A stretch of DNA of 64,000 nt, taken from JAITWN01 sp964437335. GTDB lineage: Bacteria; Pseudomonadota; Gammaproteobacteria; SZUA-140. The notes beneath the pieces are model-generated. The model ran no database searches. It was not told the DNA's origin and worked only from the letters and a program-made list of their open reading frames with translations. Positions within the stretch are counted from its first letter, which is position 1. Each line of letters begins with the position of its first letter. The stretch spans positions 62,001 through 126,000 of the forward strand of contig CAYTGL010000005.1 in assembly GCA_964437335.1 (NCBI GenBank), in the 5' to 3' direction. Made by a program: the position numbers and the translations under genes. Below, piece by piece: positions 33,203-43,507 of this stretch.

Positions 33203-34645
33203 TCAGTTCCTCCAATTTCCATGTTCACCGACTACAACACTCTCTACGACGTAAAACTCGTCGCTCCCAGCCTCGTCACTGCCTCGTGCGGCGCGTACCA
33301 GGGCGCCGGCCGCCGCGTTGACGAGGTCGTCATGGCCGCCTGGTGCGTGGTCGATGCTGTCTTTCCCACTTCTACTTGTTCGCCGCTCCAGGCTGGCGAG
33401 CTGCGTCGTCAGGCGCTTGTTGTCCAGCAGCTCGATGCGGCCCGACATCAGCAGCGGCAGCAGATCGGCGTATATCTCCGAACGTGTCTTGTCCGCAGGC
33501 TCATAGCTGATCCCGTGTGCCAGGAATCGCTCGCGCGGCCACTCGCCGCCGTATCTGTCACCACGGACGGATGACAGCCCGTAGGACTTCAGCATTTCGG
33601 CGAACTCGCGCGTCACGTCGTCGGGACTGAAGGGCGGCTTGCGCTCGCGGACCACGTCGAGCACCGCGCGCTCGCCTTCCCGGTGCGCGATGGCCAAGGT
33701 CATCGCATCCTGACTGCCGCCAGAAGGATCACAAAATGCGTAGTAGGGACGGTGCTGCTCGAAGGCGATCTCGTACCGGCCAGGCTGAACAGCATCGTCA
33801 ACGACCTCGCGCGGAACGAACGCCTCGACGTCGGATCGGAATTGCGCGCCGTACTCCGCAGCAGCAGACGCCGGGTCGGCCTCGTAGGCCCGGTCGATCA
33901 CGGACTGCGGGACGCCGGGATTCATCGAACGGGTGTCGGCCTGCCAGACCAGCACGGGGTCGCCGTCGACGCCGAAGTGGTCGCGGTGCGCTTCATAGAG
34001 CACGCCTCGACGCGCATACGGTGACGATAGACCGATCAATAGGGCGTTCGGAATCGTCGCCATGGCGGGCCTGAGCGCGGCGATGATCTCGCTGTCCGGG
34101 TTGGAACTCTCATCGGATCTCCAGAAAGCAATCTCGTCGCAGAGCGCGGCGACGACGGTATAACCGCGCACCGCTCTGAAATTGCTGGTGTGGATCTCGA
34201 TATCGATTCGATTCGTCAGCTCGATCCCGTCGTCGCGGCTGCCGGATACCATCTTCGAGAGCATCGGCACGCCTTCGATCAGGCCGCGGACGTAGCGCAT
34301 GATGACCCGCGCCTGCTTACGGTCCGTCGCGATGACCATGACTACGCCGCGCTCGCCGGGGGCCAGGTGCTGGCGATAGTCCCGGAAACACGCGAGGAAC
34401 ACGGCGATCAGCGCGACGATAAAAGACTTTCCTCCCCTGCGGCCTATAGGCATCCAGGCTTCCACTGCTGGCGCAGACGGGGAAGCGGTGCGCCCGGTGC
34501 AAGCCGTGTAGATCTGCATGTCGACCTCGTCCATTGGGAGTGCGAATAGCGCGCGCAGGAACGCGAGCCAGGCCCGCCAGGACTCGGCATCCCGGAACCA
34601 AGGGCCGAACAGGTGCGGGTCGCGGATGGTGTCAAGGATCGTCAC
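33203..34645 (-). CDS. Phage-type terminase large subunit
   Basis: 480 residues from a GTG at 34645 that overlaps the preceding TGA. The ATPase motor shows Walker A GRRGGKS (68-74) and Walker B VVAALCDE with Asp170-Glu171. The C-terminal nuclease domain has acidic motifs at YYAFCDPSGGSQDAMTL, SVRGDRYGGEW and GHDDLVNAAAG. Motor and nuclease both appear intact, so it could package DNA. A longer frame runs upstream to 34828 inside the previous gene. Finding a terminase without portal or capsid genes is the main oddity of the element. Confidence 0.85.
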   Translation of the reverse strand: MTILDTIRDPHLFGPWFRDAESWRAWLAFLRALFALPMDEVDMQIYTACTGRTASPSAPAVEAWMPIGRRGGKSFIVALIAVFLACFRDYRQHLAPGERGVVMVIATDRKQARVIMRYVRGLIEGVPMLSKMVSGSRDDGIELTNRIDIEIHTSNFRAVRGYTVVAALCDEIAFWRSDESSNPDSEIIAALRPAMATIPNALLIGLSSPYARRGVLYEAHRDHFGVDGDPVLVWQADTRSMNPGVPQSVIDRAYEADPASAAAEYGAQFRSDVEAFVPREVVDDAVQPGRYEIAFEQHRPYYAFCDPSGGSQDAMTLAIAHREGERAVLDVVRERKPPFSPDDVTREFAEMLKSYGLSSVRGDRYGGEWPRERFLAHGISYEPADKTRSEIYADLLPLLMSGRIELLDNKRLTTQLASLERRTSRSGKDSIDHAPGGHDDLVNAAAGALVRAARGSDEAGSDEFYVVESVVVGEHGNWRN

Positions 34646-35022
34646 GTCGCAGCCTCCCGTTGCCGCAGATACTCTTGCAGGTCGGTGACATGCTTCGCGC
34701 GTCGCTGAAGGCCCAGCTTTGAGTAGATGCCTTGCAAAGAATTGGCGGCCTGCACCCACTTGCCGACATCGAAGTCGGCGCCGCTGGCAAGGTCGCGTTC
34801 CCGAGAGGCCAGCCAGTATTCCAGCCACAGCGCGCGTTCGATCAGGGACCGCTGCATATACGAGAGTCCGGCGACGCCGCCCAGGTCATTGCAGACCTCG
34901 CTATAGCGCCGGCGCATGTCCTGAGTCAGTCCCAGCCGCCCGTCGAGGTCGGCGAGCCGTCCAGGAGAGAACTGTTCCGCTACACCGCCGGACTTGCCTT
35001 GTGTTTGGGTCGTTTCAGCCAT
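34642..35022 (-). CDS. Putative terminase small subunit or packaging accessory
   Basis: 126 residues, Gln/Ser-rich start, then helices (LGLTQDMRRRYSEVCNDLGGV; LIERALWLEYWLASRERDL; KWVQAANSLQGIYSKLGLQRR). It sits directly before the large terminase and overlaps it by 4 bases (GTGA), the usual place of the DNA-recognition subunit. I do not recognise a named family, so the call rests on position, size and charge. Confidence 0.55.
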   Translation of the reverse strand: MAETTQTQGKSGGVAEQFSPGRLADLDGRLGLTQDMRRRYSEVCNDLGGVAGLSYMQRSLIERALWLEYWLASRERDLASGADFDVGKWVQAANSLQGIYSKLGLQRRAKHVTDLQEYLRQREAAT

Positions 35023-35152
35023 GCATTACGCTCCTAAAGCGGGACCCCGCTTTTTTTGCCCGCCAGAAATTGCCATGACGTGCAACAGGTTAGGTTGATC
35101 CACAAACCGGACAGGCGGGTCGGCTTGCCGGCGGTGTATGGGGCCTCGGGCT

Positions 35153-36697
35153 TCATGCCTCGCTCTCCGCCTGAATTGCCTCGCGCCCGGCCAGGGCCTC
35201 GTCGTCGTCCGCAGAATCTGCAACGGCTGCAACGTCGTCTGACATATCGACGTATCGCGCGCGCGCGCGTGTACGTGGATAATCTGAAGTGCCGTTGCGG
35301 CCGTTGCAAAGCCGAAGCCCGTCCCAGTGGCGGCCCCCTTTGGCGCGGGTGTTACCTTGACGGAATCCGGCGGCGGCCAGCCGCTCGGCGAACTGGTTTT
35401 TGTTGCCTGGCAGCTCGTTGGCGTCTGCTGCGTATTCCTTCCAGTCTGCGAACAGGCGGGTCGGCGTCTCCCAGAACTCCGGCCCCCGTTCGCAGCAGTC
35501 GTCGAGCCACTGCTCGAACAGGTTTTCAGCCGTGAAATACTCGGCAGTCGCAGCCAGAACGACATCCGGCGGCCTCAGCCCTTCGGCCTGGTATTCCAGG
35601 CAACCCTCGATCATCCAGCGCAATATCCCGCCGGCTTCGGCCATGAGCTTGTCGGCGAGGTCGATATCGCGCCGGTCGCGGGTGAACGTCTGCATAAACG
35701 GCAGAAGATGCAGGCGCCGGCGCATCGCTTCGTCGACGTTCTTCAGTCGGGGTTTGTGGTTCCCTGCGATGACCAGGGTGAATTTCGGCAGGTAGGTGAA
35801 GAAATCCTGACGCATGAACCGCGCGGTGATCGGGTCGCCGCCGGTCAGCGCCTTGATCTTCGATTCCGCCCAGGCCCGGCCCTCCTCGGTTTCCTGCGCG
35901 GTCACAAGTCTTGCGCCGCGCAGCATCGCAAGATCGGTCGGGTGCTGCTCAGTTCTGGACTCTGTGAAGGTCGCCATCGACGCGACGGTTGCGTAATCTC
36001 CAAGCACTCGTTGGACGGTGTTCAGGAACGTGCCCTTCCCGTTGCCGCCCGGCCCGTAGATGAAGAACAAAACGTGTTCCCGGCTACTCCCGGTCAGGGA
36101 GTAGCCCGTGACGCGCTTCAAGAACGCAATGAACTCACGGTCACGGGCGGTAATGTCATCGAGGAACCGCAGCCATGCAGGACAACTGCCTCCAGGCGCG
36201 GCATTAGTGATTTTCGTCAGGTACAGCCCGGAATCGTGCAGCTCTATTTTCCCGGTCCGCAGATTCACGATCCCACCCGGCGTGTTCAGTATCCAGTCGT
36301 CAGAATCCCATTGGTCCGTCGTTGCAGCGTAGCGCCTGTCGGCCTTGGTGAGTTTCTCGATGGCGGCGACAGACTGCGCCCGCGAGAGATTGGCGGCCTT
36401 ATTGTCGCGCCTCGGAAGCATTCGCCGGATGTGCTGCCTGACCGCATCGAACACCGCCAGGGTGTCGTCCTCTTTCCATCGCACACCATCCCACTGCATC
36501 CAGCGATTCCAGCGCGCCACAAACCGCAGCATTGGCCGCGCCTCACAAAAGGAAAGCGCCAGTGCATCCTCAGTCAGTGCATCCTCAGTCAGATCCAGGT
36601 CCAGACGTTGCAGCCGGTCCAGCTCGGCGTCGGCCTGAGCTTCGATGCCCTCGGCGCGCAGGATCTCGGCGGCGCGGTCGTCGATGCTACTACGCAT
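35153..36697 (-). CDS. P4-type primase-helicase (D5 N-terminal/SF3 helicase)
   Basis: 514 residues from MRSSIDDRAAEILRAEG. The N-terminal half has the phage/plasmid primase C-terminal region (WILNTPGGIVNLRTGKIE, a D5-type motif). The SF3 helicase follows, with Walker A GPGGNGKGT (215-223), the FTESRTEQHPTDLAMLRGARL segment and arginines in RRRLHLLPF. It should unwind the element's replication origin. A short tandem repeat near residues 37-46 (TEDALTEDAL) comes from a 15-base direct repeat. It overlaps the zinc-finger primase gene by 8 bases. The sequence after ~440 is low-complexity and acidic. Confidence 0.88.
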   Translation of the reverse strand: MRSSIDDRAAEILRAEGIEAQADAELDRLQRLDLDLTEDALTEDALALSFCEARPMLRFVARWNRWMQWDGVRWKEDDTLAVFDAVRQHIRRMLPRRDNKAANLSRAQSVAAIEKLTKADRRYAATTDQWDSDDWILNTPGGIVNLRTGKIELHDSGLYLTKITNAAPGGSCPAWLRFLDDITARDREFIAFLKRVTGYSLTGSSREHVLFFIYGPGGNGKGTFLNTVQRVLGDYATVASMATFTESRTEQHPTDLAMLRGARLVTAQETEEGRAWAESKIKALTGGDPITARFMRQDFFTYLPKFTLVIAGNHKPRLKNVDEAMRRRLHLLPFMQTFTRDRRDIDLADKLMAEAGGILRWMIEGCLEYQAEGLRPPDVVLAATAEYFTAENLFEQWLDDCCERGPEFWETPTRLFADWKEYAADANELPGNKNQFAERLAAAGFRQGNTRAKGGRHWDGLRLCNGRNGTSDYPRTRARARYVDMSDDVAAVADSADDDEALAGREAIQAESEA

Positions 36698-37118
36698 GAT
36701 CGCGCGCCTTCCCAATCCGGCGTGCGGCCTCGAGCAGACGTTCATGGTCAACATCCGTGATCGCGGAGTCCTTGGCCATCCGATCCGCGATCAGACAGAT
36801 CATGGTCGTTTCGTGATCGATCAGGGCTAGGCGGTCGCCTGCAGGAATTCGATGCCGACTCGGGCGCCGGCGGTGTTCGCCTTCTGGAAGTGGCGGGAAG
36901 AGGTCGCGCAACTCGAGCCCAACGGCGGCGACGATATCCGCCGCACTGCAGCCGGGGCCAAAGCACTTGATTAGGACGGTGCCGTCCGCGGTTTCGCGGA
37001 CGCTGAGCGACGGCGTGCGGTCTTCGTGCGCGGGACAGCGCGCGATCCAGCGGTCCGCGCCGGTCTGCTTCACCCGGTCCAGCCGGTCGAGCAGGGCCGC
37101 GGCGGTCGCGGCGGTCAT
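36690..37118 (-). CDS. Primase zinc-finger (CHC2-like) protein
   Basis: 142 residues from MTAATAAALLDRLDRV. Cys28-x2-His31 and Cys52-x4-Cys57 sit in a CHC2/Toprim-N type setting (RCPAHEDRTPSLSV ... IKCFGPGCSAADIVAAVGL). This is the DNA-binding zinc domain usually fused to a primase, here a separate gene whose stop overlaps the primase-helicase start. The two probably work as a split primase. The remainder is a basic helix with no named domain. Confidence 0.82.
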   Translation of the reverse strand: MTAATAAALLDRLDRVKQTGADRWIARCPAHEDRTPSLSVRETADGTVLIKCFGPGCSAADIVAAVGLELRDLFPPLPEGEHRRRPSRHRIPAGDRLALIDHETTMICLIADRMAKDSAITDVDHERLLEAARRIGKARDHA

Positions 37119-37294
37119 CGAACGACCTCCAGAAAATACTGCGCGCCGGTTGGCGACGCGCTCCCACAATGCGAAATTCTGGCCTCGGCGTCGGCCAGCT
37201 CGGCGAGGTAGTCGTCGATGACCCAGCCAGCGACGAGCGCGACCAGGTCATCCAGCGGATCATCCGGCTGCGCTGTCGGGGGCGCGGTGATCAT
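37115..37294 (-). CDS. Small hypothetical protein of the element
   Basis: 59 residues, start MITAPPTAQPDDPLDDLVALV, acidic, with one predicted helix. Both ends overlap neighbours by 4 bases (ATGA into it from the regulator gene and ATGA out into the zinc-finger gene), which strongly supports it being translated despite its size. No family recognised. Confidence 0.65.
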   Translation of the reverse strand: MITAPPTAQPDDPLDDLVALVAGWVIDDYLAELADAEARISHCGSASPTGAQYFLEVVR

Positions 37295-37491
37295 CGGTCG
37301 TCCAGCAGCGCGCCGAAAACCCGGGTCAACTTCGCGCGCGTGACTGGCGAGGGATACCGCACCCCACGCTCGTAGGCCGAAATGCAGTTCTTGCTTACCC
37401 CAACACGCCGAGCCAGATCGCCCTGAGTGATCCGCATGGCCGTGCGCGCTAGCCGGAGCCGGTCTGTGAATGTTTGCCGTCGATCATCCAT
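37291..37491 (-). CDS. Cro/CI-type HTH regulator
   Basis: 66 residues, a single XRE-family helix-turn-helix domain: LRLARTAMRITQGDLARRVGVSKNCISAYERG, with the recognition helix at about 31-43. First gene of the minus-strand operon, so it is probably a Cro-like or lysogeny repressor controlling its own promoter and the divergent recombinase promoter. A perfect palindrome in the intergenic region starts right after its start codon. No cleavage or sensor domain, so control of release is unknown. Confidence 0.87.
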   Translation of the reverse strand: MDDRRQTFTDRLRLARTAMRITQGDLARRVGVSKNCISAYERGVRYPSPVTRAKLTRVFGALLDDR

Positions 37492-37522
37492 GTGTTACGT
37501 TTAACACGAGATGCGGTATACT
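37492..37522. promoter_or_regulatory. Divergent control region of the element with palindromic operator
   Basis: GTGTTA-CGTT-TAACAC, a perfect 6-base inverted repeat (37492-37507), overlaps the expected -35 region of a plus-strand promoter whose -10 is TATACT (37517-37522). A wider CGGTAT...ATACCG inverted repeat follows (37514-37540). A likely binding site for the adjacent HTH regulator; the promoter is read from -10 similarity and spacing only. Confidence 0.6.
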
Positions 37523-37557
37523 AAAAACAGCAACATACCGGTGCTAATGGATAATCA

Positions 37558-38144
37558 ATGAAGTCAGTAAAAAATGCGTTAACCGACGAGGAGGCCGACC
37601 TCTGCCGCCGGGTATTCGCGTTCGAGCGGATGGAGATACCGAACGAGCCGGACACGATCGAAGCCGTCGAGAATGTTCTGCATGGCAGGCCGTCGCAGCT
37701 CAGTGCGTGGATCGAATCGATGCAGCAGAATCCCCCCAGTGACATGAACCCCAGGCGTCACGCCGCCGGGTACAAGAAGTTGCTGCGCGGCATCCAAGAA
37801 GACCAAAAGAAACTGCGCGGCTGGCTCGAAGAAATCGAACGGCTGGGGTCTCTCAAGAGACCGGGGCGGGAAGAAGTGGCGGGCATCATCGAACGCACCT
37901 TGACGGCATCACCGCACGTCACCCTGCCGGCGCGGGGCGAGTTGCGCATTGAATGGGAACTCACCTTCACTGGCGTCGAAGCGCATTTCGCCTACGCCGT
38001 GGGGCTGCTCATTGATCGTGATCTCGGGAAACGGTTACACCGCTGTGAGCACTGCCAGACCTTTTTCATCCAACAAGACGCAAGAGCAAAATTCTGTAGG
38101 CCATCCCACCGGGTGAGTCATCACCACAAGATAAGGGGACGAAA

Positions 38145-38148
<4 letters not shown>
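37558..38148 (+). CDS. Zinc-finger protein (CGNR-like) coupled to the recombinase
   Basis: 196 residues. The first 130 are helical and charged with no family recognised. The C-terminus is a treble-clef-like finger resembling CGNR domains: Cys163-x2-Cys166, FF, R-x-KFC180 and His184, then a basic tail. The stop overlaps the recombinase ATG (ATGA), so the two are made together. Probable DNA-binding partner: candidate excision factor or transcription regulator; neither is proven. It is the first gene of the plus-strand arm. Confidence 0.65.
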
Positions 38149-39858
<1,710 letters not shown>

Positions 39859-39920
39859 CCGGAGCTTTGGGTCGGTAATAGTACAGGAGATAAGAGGGGG
39901 TATCAAGGATTGATGGCAAC

Positions 39921-39948
39921 GGATGCGGTTCGCTGCGCTGCCGCATCC
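39921..39948. repeat. Palindromic repeat, variant copy after acpS
   Basis: Arms GGATGCGG/CCGCATCC (8 bases) around a 12-base loop that differs from the other copies. It overlaps the last base of the acpS stop codon. Same arm core as the full copy at 12606-12640. Confidence 0.7.
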
Positions 39949-40334
39949 TACTTCTTCTCCAGTGTCACATAGGCGATGGCATAGTCGGTCTCGTCGGCGA
40001 TGCTCAAGTGACTCGCGTGGATGCCGGCTTCGGTATACAGGTCGATGGCCCGGCCGCTGTATTCGAGCAGAGGTCGGCCCTGCGCATCGTGGCCGACGCC
40101 GATGTCATGCAGGCCGAGTCCGTCGCGGAAGCCGGTCCCGAAGGCCTTGGCCGCGGCCTCCTTCGCAGCGAAGCGCTTGGCGAGGAAGCGACCGCGCTGG
40201 CCGGGTGCATGAGTCCGGTATTCGATCATTTCCCCACTGGTCAGGATACGCTCGGCGAAGCGGTCGCCGTAGCGCTCGATATTGGATTCCATGCGCGCAA
40301 CGCGGACGAGATCGACGCCGATACCGAAGATCAT
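39948..40334 (-). CDS. acpS: Holo-[acyl-carrier-protein] synthase
   Basis: Transfers 4'-phosphopantetheine from CoA to apo-ACP. 128 residues, normal size. Metal-binding Asp8 in GIGVDLVRVARM, and the second motif FLAKRFAAKEAAAKAFGTGF carries the conserved Glu and Lys. Last gene of the pdxJ-acpS end of the block, 7 bases after pdxJ, the common gammaproteobacterial arrangement. Confidence 0.95.
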   Translation of the reverse strand: MIFGIGVDLVRVARMESNIERYGDRFAERILTSGEMIEYRTHAPGQRGRFLAKRFAAKEAAAKAFGTGFRDGLGLHDIGVGHDAQGRPLLEYSGRAIDLYTEAGIHASHLSIADETDYAIAYVTLEKK

Positions 40335-40341
40335 CGCGCCT

Positions 40342-41082
40342 TCACCTCCGCCGCGCCTCGATCATCAGGCGCTTCATCTCGCGCACGGCCTCGGCGAGAC
40401 CGGTGAACAGCGCGCGCGCGATGATGGCGTGACCGATGTTGAGTTCGCGCACGTCCGGAAGCGCGGCGATCGCCTGGACATTTTGATAATGCAGCCCATG
40501 GCCGGCATTGACCTGCAGACCGGCTGCAACTCCCCGCTTCACCGCATCCGCGATACCGTCAAGCAGCATGCCGGCCGCCGGCGTACCCCATGCCTCGGCG
40601 AAATGGCCGGTATGGATCTCAATCGCCGGCGCACCGGTGCGCGCGGCCGCCTCGATCTGGGCCGGTTCGGCGTCGATGAATAGCGATACCTTGCAACCCG
40701 CCGCCGCGAGGCGATCGCATGCGGCATGGATGCGGTCCTCCTGGCCGACGACATCGAGGCCGCCCTCGGTTGTCAGTTCCTCGCGTCGCTCGGGCACAAG
40801 ACAGCAATCCTGTGGCCGGACGCGCTCGGCGAACGCGACCATCTCGTCGGTCACCGCCATCTCGAGATTCATGCGCGTCTGCAGGATATCCCTCAACAGC
40901 AGCACGTCACGTTCCTGGATATGGCGGCGATCCTCGCGCAGGTGCAGCGTGATGCTGTCGGCGCCGGCCTGCTCGGCCTCGATCGCCGCCTGCACAGGAT
41001 CCGGATAGTGGGTCAGGCGCGCCTGGCGCAGCGTCGCGATATGGTCGATGTTGACGCCCAAGAGTAGCGGGGCACGGCTCAT
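40342..41082 (-). CDS. pdxJ: Pyridoxine 5'-phosphate synthase PdxJ
   Basis: Forms the pyridoxine ring from 3-amino-1-hydroxyacetone phosphate and deoxyxylulose phosphate. 246 residues: LGVNIDHIATLRQARLT at the start, ADSITLHLREDRRHIQ, CLVPERREELTTEGGLDV and the C-terminal LNIGHAIIARALFTGL. Overlaps recO by 4 bases (ATGA) and precedes acpS. Confidence 0.95.
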   Translation of the reverse strand: MSRAPLLLGVNIDHIATLRQARLTHYPDPVQAAIEAEQAGADSITLHLREDRRHIQERDVLLLRDILQTRMNLEMAVTDEMVAFAERVRPQDCCLVPERREELTTEGGLDVVGQEDRIHAACDRLAAAGCKVSLFIDAEPAQIEAAARTGAPAIEIHTGHFAEAWGTPAAGMLLDGIADAVKRGVAAGLQVNAGHGLHYQNVQAIAALPDVRELNIGHAIIARALFTGLAEAVREMKRLMIEARRR

Positions 41083-41942
41083 GTCATTTCCTGTTGTTTC
41101 TCGATGGCATCGGTCAGTTCGCCGGTCGCTTCACCTGCCCGCTTCCCGGCGGGCGACGGCCGGAACAATTCGCGGCTGCGCAGCGGCTGGCCCCCGAGGC
41201 AGATGCCGAGCGCCATGCGCATCAGTTTTCGGGCGTCGCGCAGGCTCCGGGGATCACGCAGGTCGCCGCGCGCGAGATCGAGCAGGCTGCTGCCGCGCAG
41301 GCGCACGAATGGGTCGCGAGGCTCCTCTACCTCCCGTACGCCGGAAAACGTGGCGACCGCGACAGGTCCGCGTTCGGGATGATACTCATACTCCGCCGCT
41401 GCGTCGATCGGCGCGCCGGTCGCGACTTCGTGATCGAGCACGAGCCCGTAGCCGATCTCGCTCAGCAGGATCCGTTCGAAACGCCGCAGGGCCCGCTGCT
41501 CGCGGACCGTGCCAGCCGCCGGACCGCCCGGTACTGCATCGATCGGCGCCAATTCCTCCAGTGCCGCGGCATAGGCGTCGAACAGGCGCGGATGCGGATC
41601 GTGGCGCGTCAGCAGCTTCATCAGCAGTTCATTGAGATAGAAACCGCTGATCAGCATCCGCCCCTGCAGCATGAGCGGCCGGCCGCCGGGCAGGCGCAAT
41701 TCGGCGCCGCTCAAGGTCGCGAGATCGCCGCGACCCGCGGCGCTGATCAGCAACGGCCTGAATGGTTGCAGCACGCCTTGCAATCGCGATTTCGGTCGCC
41801 GCGCGCCGCGCGCAACGGCCGCGATGCGGCCCTGCGATGGCGTCAGCAGTTCGACGATCAGACTGCTGTCGCGCCATGGGCGGGCATGCAGGACATAGGC
41901 GGGTTCGAGGGTGATGCGCACGGCGGCGGCCTCAGTCTCCAT
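41079..41942 (-). CDS. recO: DNA repair protein RecO
   Basis: Mediator in the RecFOR pathway. 287 residues from METEAAAVRITLEPAYVLH; longer than E. coli RecO (242) through a charged C-terminal tail of about 35 residues. OB-fold segment RPWRDSSLIVELLTPSQGRIAAVARGARRPKS, then GRMLISGFYLNELLMKLL and FERILLSEIGYGL. No cysteine zinc cluster. The start overlaps the era stop by 11 bases. An open frame up to 42026 lies within era. Confidence 0.92.
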   Translation of the reverse strand: METEAAAVRITLEPAYVLHARPWRDSSLIVELLTPSQGRIAAVARGARRPKSRLQGVLQPFRPLLISAAGRGDLATLSGAELRLPGGRPLMLQGRMLISGFYLNELLMKLLTRHDPHPRLFDAYAAALEELAPIDAVPGGPAAGTVREQRALRRFERILLSEIGYGLVLDHEVATGAPIDAAAEYEYHPERGPVAVATFSGVREVEEPRDPFVRLRGSSLLDLARGDLRDPRSLRDARKLMRMALGICLGGQPLRSRELFRPSPAGKRAGEATGELTDAIEKQQEMT

Positions 41943-42816
41943 AGCCGAGACTGCGCAGCGCGCGCTCGTCGTCGGACCACTTCTCCTTGACCTTGACCCA
42001 GAGCTGCAGAAATACCTTGCGATCAACCATACGCTCGATGTCCTCGCGCGCCTCCTGGCCGATGCGTTTCAGCATCGCGCCGCCGCGCCCGATGACGATC
42101 GCCTTCTGGGAATCGCGCTCGACCCAGATCAGCGCATCGATGCGCGCGAGTCCCTCGTCATCGATGAAGCGCTCGATTTCGACGGTGACCGCATACGGCA
42201 GCTCCTGTCCGAGGTGGCGCATCAGCTTCTCGCGTATGAGTTCCGCAGCCAGGAAGCGCTCGCTGCGATCGGTGATCTGCGCCTCGGGATATAGCGGCGG
42301 CGATACGGGCAACAGCGCCTGCAGCGTTTGCTCGAGATCCGGGACCTGGCTGCCCTGGCTCGCAGAGATCGGGATGATCGCCCGGAACGGATAGCGCTCG
42401 CGCAGCGTGGCGATGTGCGGCAGCAGCGCCGACTTGTCCTTGAGCCGGTCGATCTTGTTCAGCGCGAGTACGACTGGCGCCTTCACTGGCGACAGCAGCT
42501 CAAGGATGTAATCGTCTTCCTCGGTCCATTTGAGACTGTCGGCGACGAACAGGATCACGTCGACATCGGCGATTGCGCCGCTCGCGGTGCGGTTCATGAT
42601 GCGGTTCATTGCGCGACCTCCGCGGCGATGCAGGCCCGGCGTATCGACATAAACGACCTGGGCGTCCGGCGTCGTGTGGATGCCGAGCAGGCGGTGGCGG
42701 GTCGTCTGCGGACGCCTTGAGGTGATTGCGACCTTCTGTCCGAGGATCCGGTTCAGCAGTGTCGACTTGCCGACATTCGGCCGGCCGATGATCGCGACAT
42801 GGCCGCAGCGATGCAT
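41932..42816 (-). CDS. era: GTPase Era
   Basis: Ribosome-assembly GTPase that binds the 3' end of 16S rRNA. 294 residues. P-loop GRPNVGKST (11-19), VDTPG, NKIDRLKDKS, then a KH domain with GRGGAMLKRIGQEAREDIER. Typical length. Three bases separate it from rnc and its end overlaps recO, so rnc-era-recO-pdxJ-acpS reads as one unit. Confidence 0.96.
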   Translation of the reverse strand: MHRCGHVAIIGRPNVGKSTLLNRILGQKVAITSRRPQTTRHRLLGIHTTPDAQVVYVDTPGLHRRGGRAMNRIMNRTASGAIADVDVILFVADSLKWTEEDDYILELLSPVKAPVVLALNKIDRLKDKSALLPHIATLRERYPFRAIIPISASQGSQVPDLEQTLQALLPVSPPLYPEAQITDRSERFLAAELIREKLMRHLGQELPYAVTVEIERFIDDEGLARIDALIWVERDSQKAIVIGRGGAMLKRIGQEAREDIERMVDRKVFLQLWVKVKEKWSDDERALRSLGYGD

Positions 42817-42819
42817 CCG

Positions 42820-43506
42820 TCAGTCTTCGCCATTATGTTGCAGCAAGGTCAGGGCACGGAACGCGGCGTCCTGCTCGGCCTTGCGGCGATTGCCCCCCTC
42901 TCCACCGACAGGTTCCGGCAATCCGTCGACGCGACACTCGACGCGAAAAACCCGGGTATGATCGCGGCCGGTCGTGTTAACCACCTGGTAGTCAGGCAGC
43001 GCGCGCTGCCGGGCCTGGAGATATTCCTGGAGGCGGGTCTTCGGGTCCTTGATCGCCCGTTCGAGCGATACCGCGTCGATCTCGGGGTCGAAAATCCGCT
43101 CGATGAATTCCCTGGCGACTTCGTAACCGCCATCGAGCCAGGCCGCCCCGATCACGGACTCAAGCGCGCCAGCCAGGATCGAGTCGCGACGGAAGCCGCC
43201 GCTCTTGAGTTCGCCGGGACCGAGTCGCAGGTCTTCGCCGAGATCGAGCCGGCGCGCAACGCCGGCCAGCGTCTCGCCATTGACAAGGTTTGCGCGCAGG
43301 CGGCTAAGCGTGCCTTCATCGCTGACGGGAAATTTGCGGAAGAGCACCGCAGATATGACGAGATTCAGCACGGCGTCGCCGAGGAACTCGAGACGCTCGT
43401 TATTCGGGGTCCCGTGGCTGCGATGTGTCAGCGCGATCTCAAGCAGTTCCTCCCGGGCAAACCCGAGCCCGAGCCTGCGGCACAGCTTGCCGTGGCGAGG
43501 ATCCAA
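42820..43506 (-). CDS. rnc: Ribonuclease III
   Basis: Double-strand-specific RNase. 228 residues. Signature NERLEFLGDAVLNLV, GPGELKSGGFRRDSILAGALESVIGA, and a C-terminal dsRBD (DPKTRLQEYLQARQ ... GNRRKAEQDAA). The start is probably TTG at 43506: it gives the exact family length and the DPRHGKLCRRLG beginning, and it lies just 4 bases after the stop of the DUF4845 gene. Upstream ATGs lie inside that gene. Confidence 0.94.
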   Translation of the reverse strand: MDPRHGKLCRRLGLGFAREELLEIALTHRSHGTPNNERLEFLGDAVLNLVISAVLFRKFPVSDEGTLSRLRANLVNGETLAGVARRLDLGEDLRLGPGELKSGGFRRDSILAGALESVIGAAWLDGGYEVAREFIERIFDPEIDAVSLERAIKDPKTRLQEYLQARQRALPDYQVVNTTGRDHTRVFRVECRVDGLPEPVGGEGGNRRKAEQDAAFRALTLLQHNGED

Positions 43507-43507
43507 A

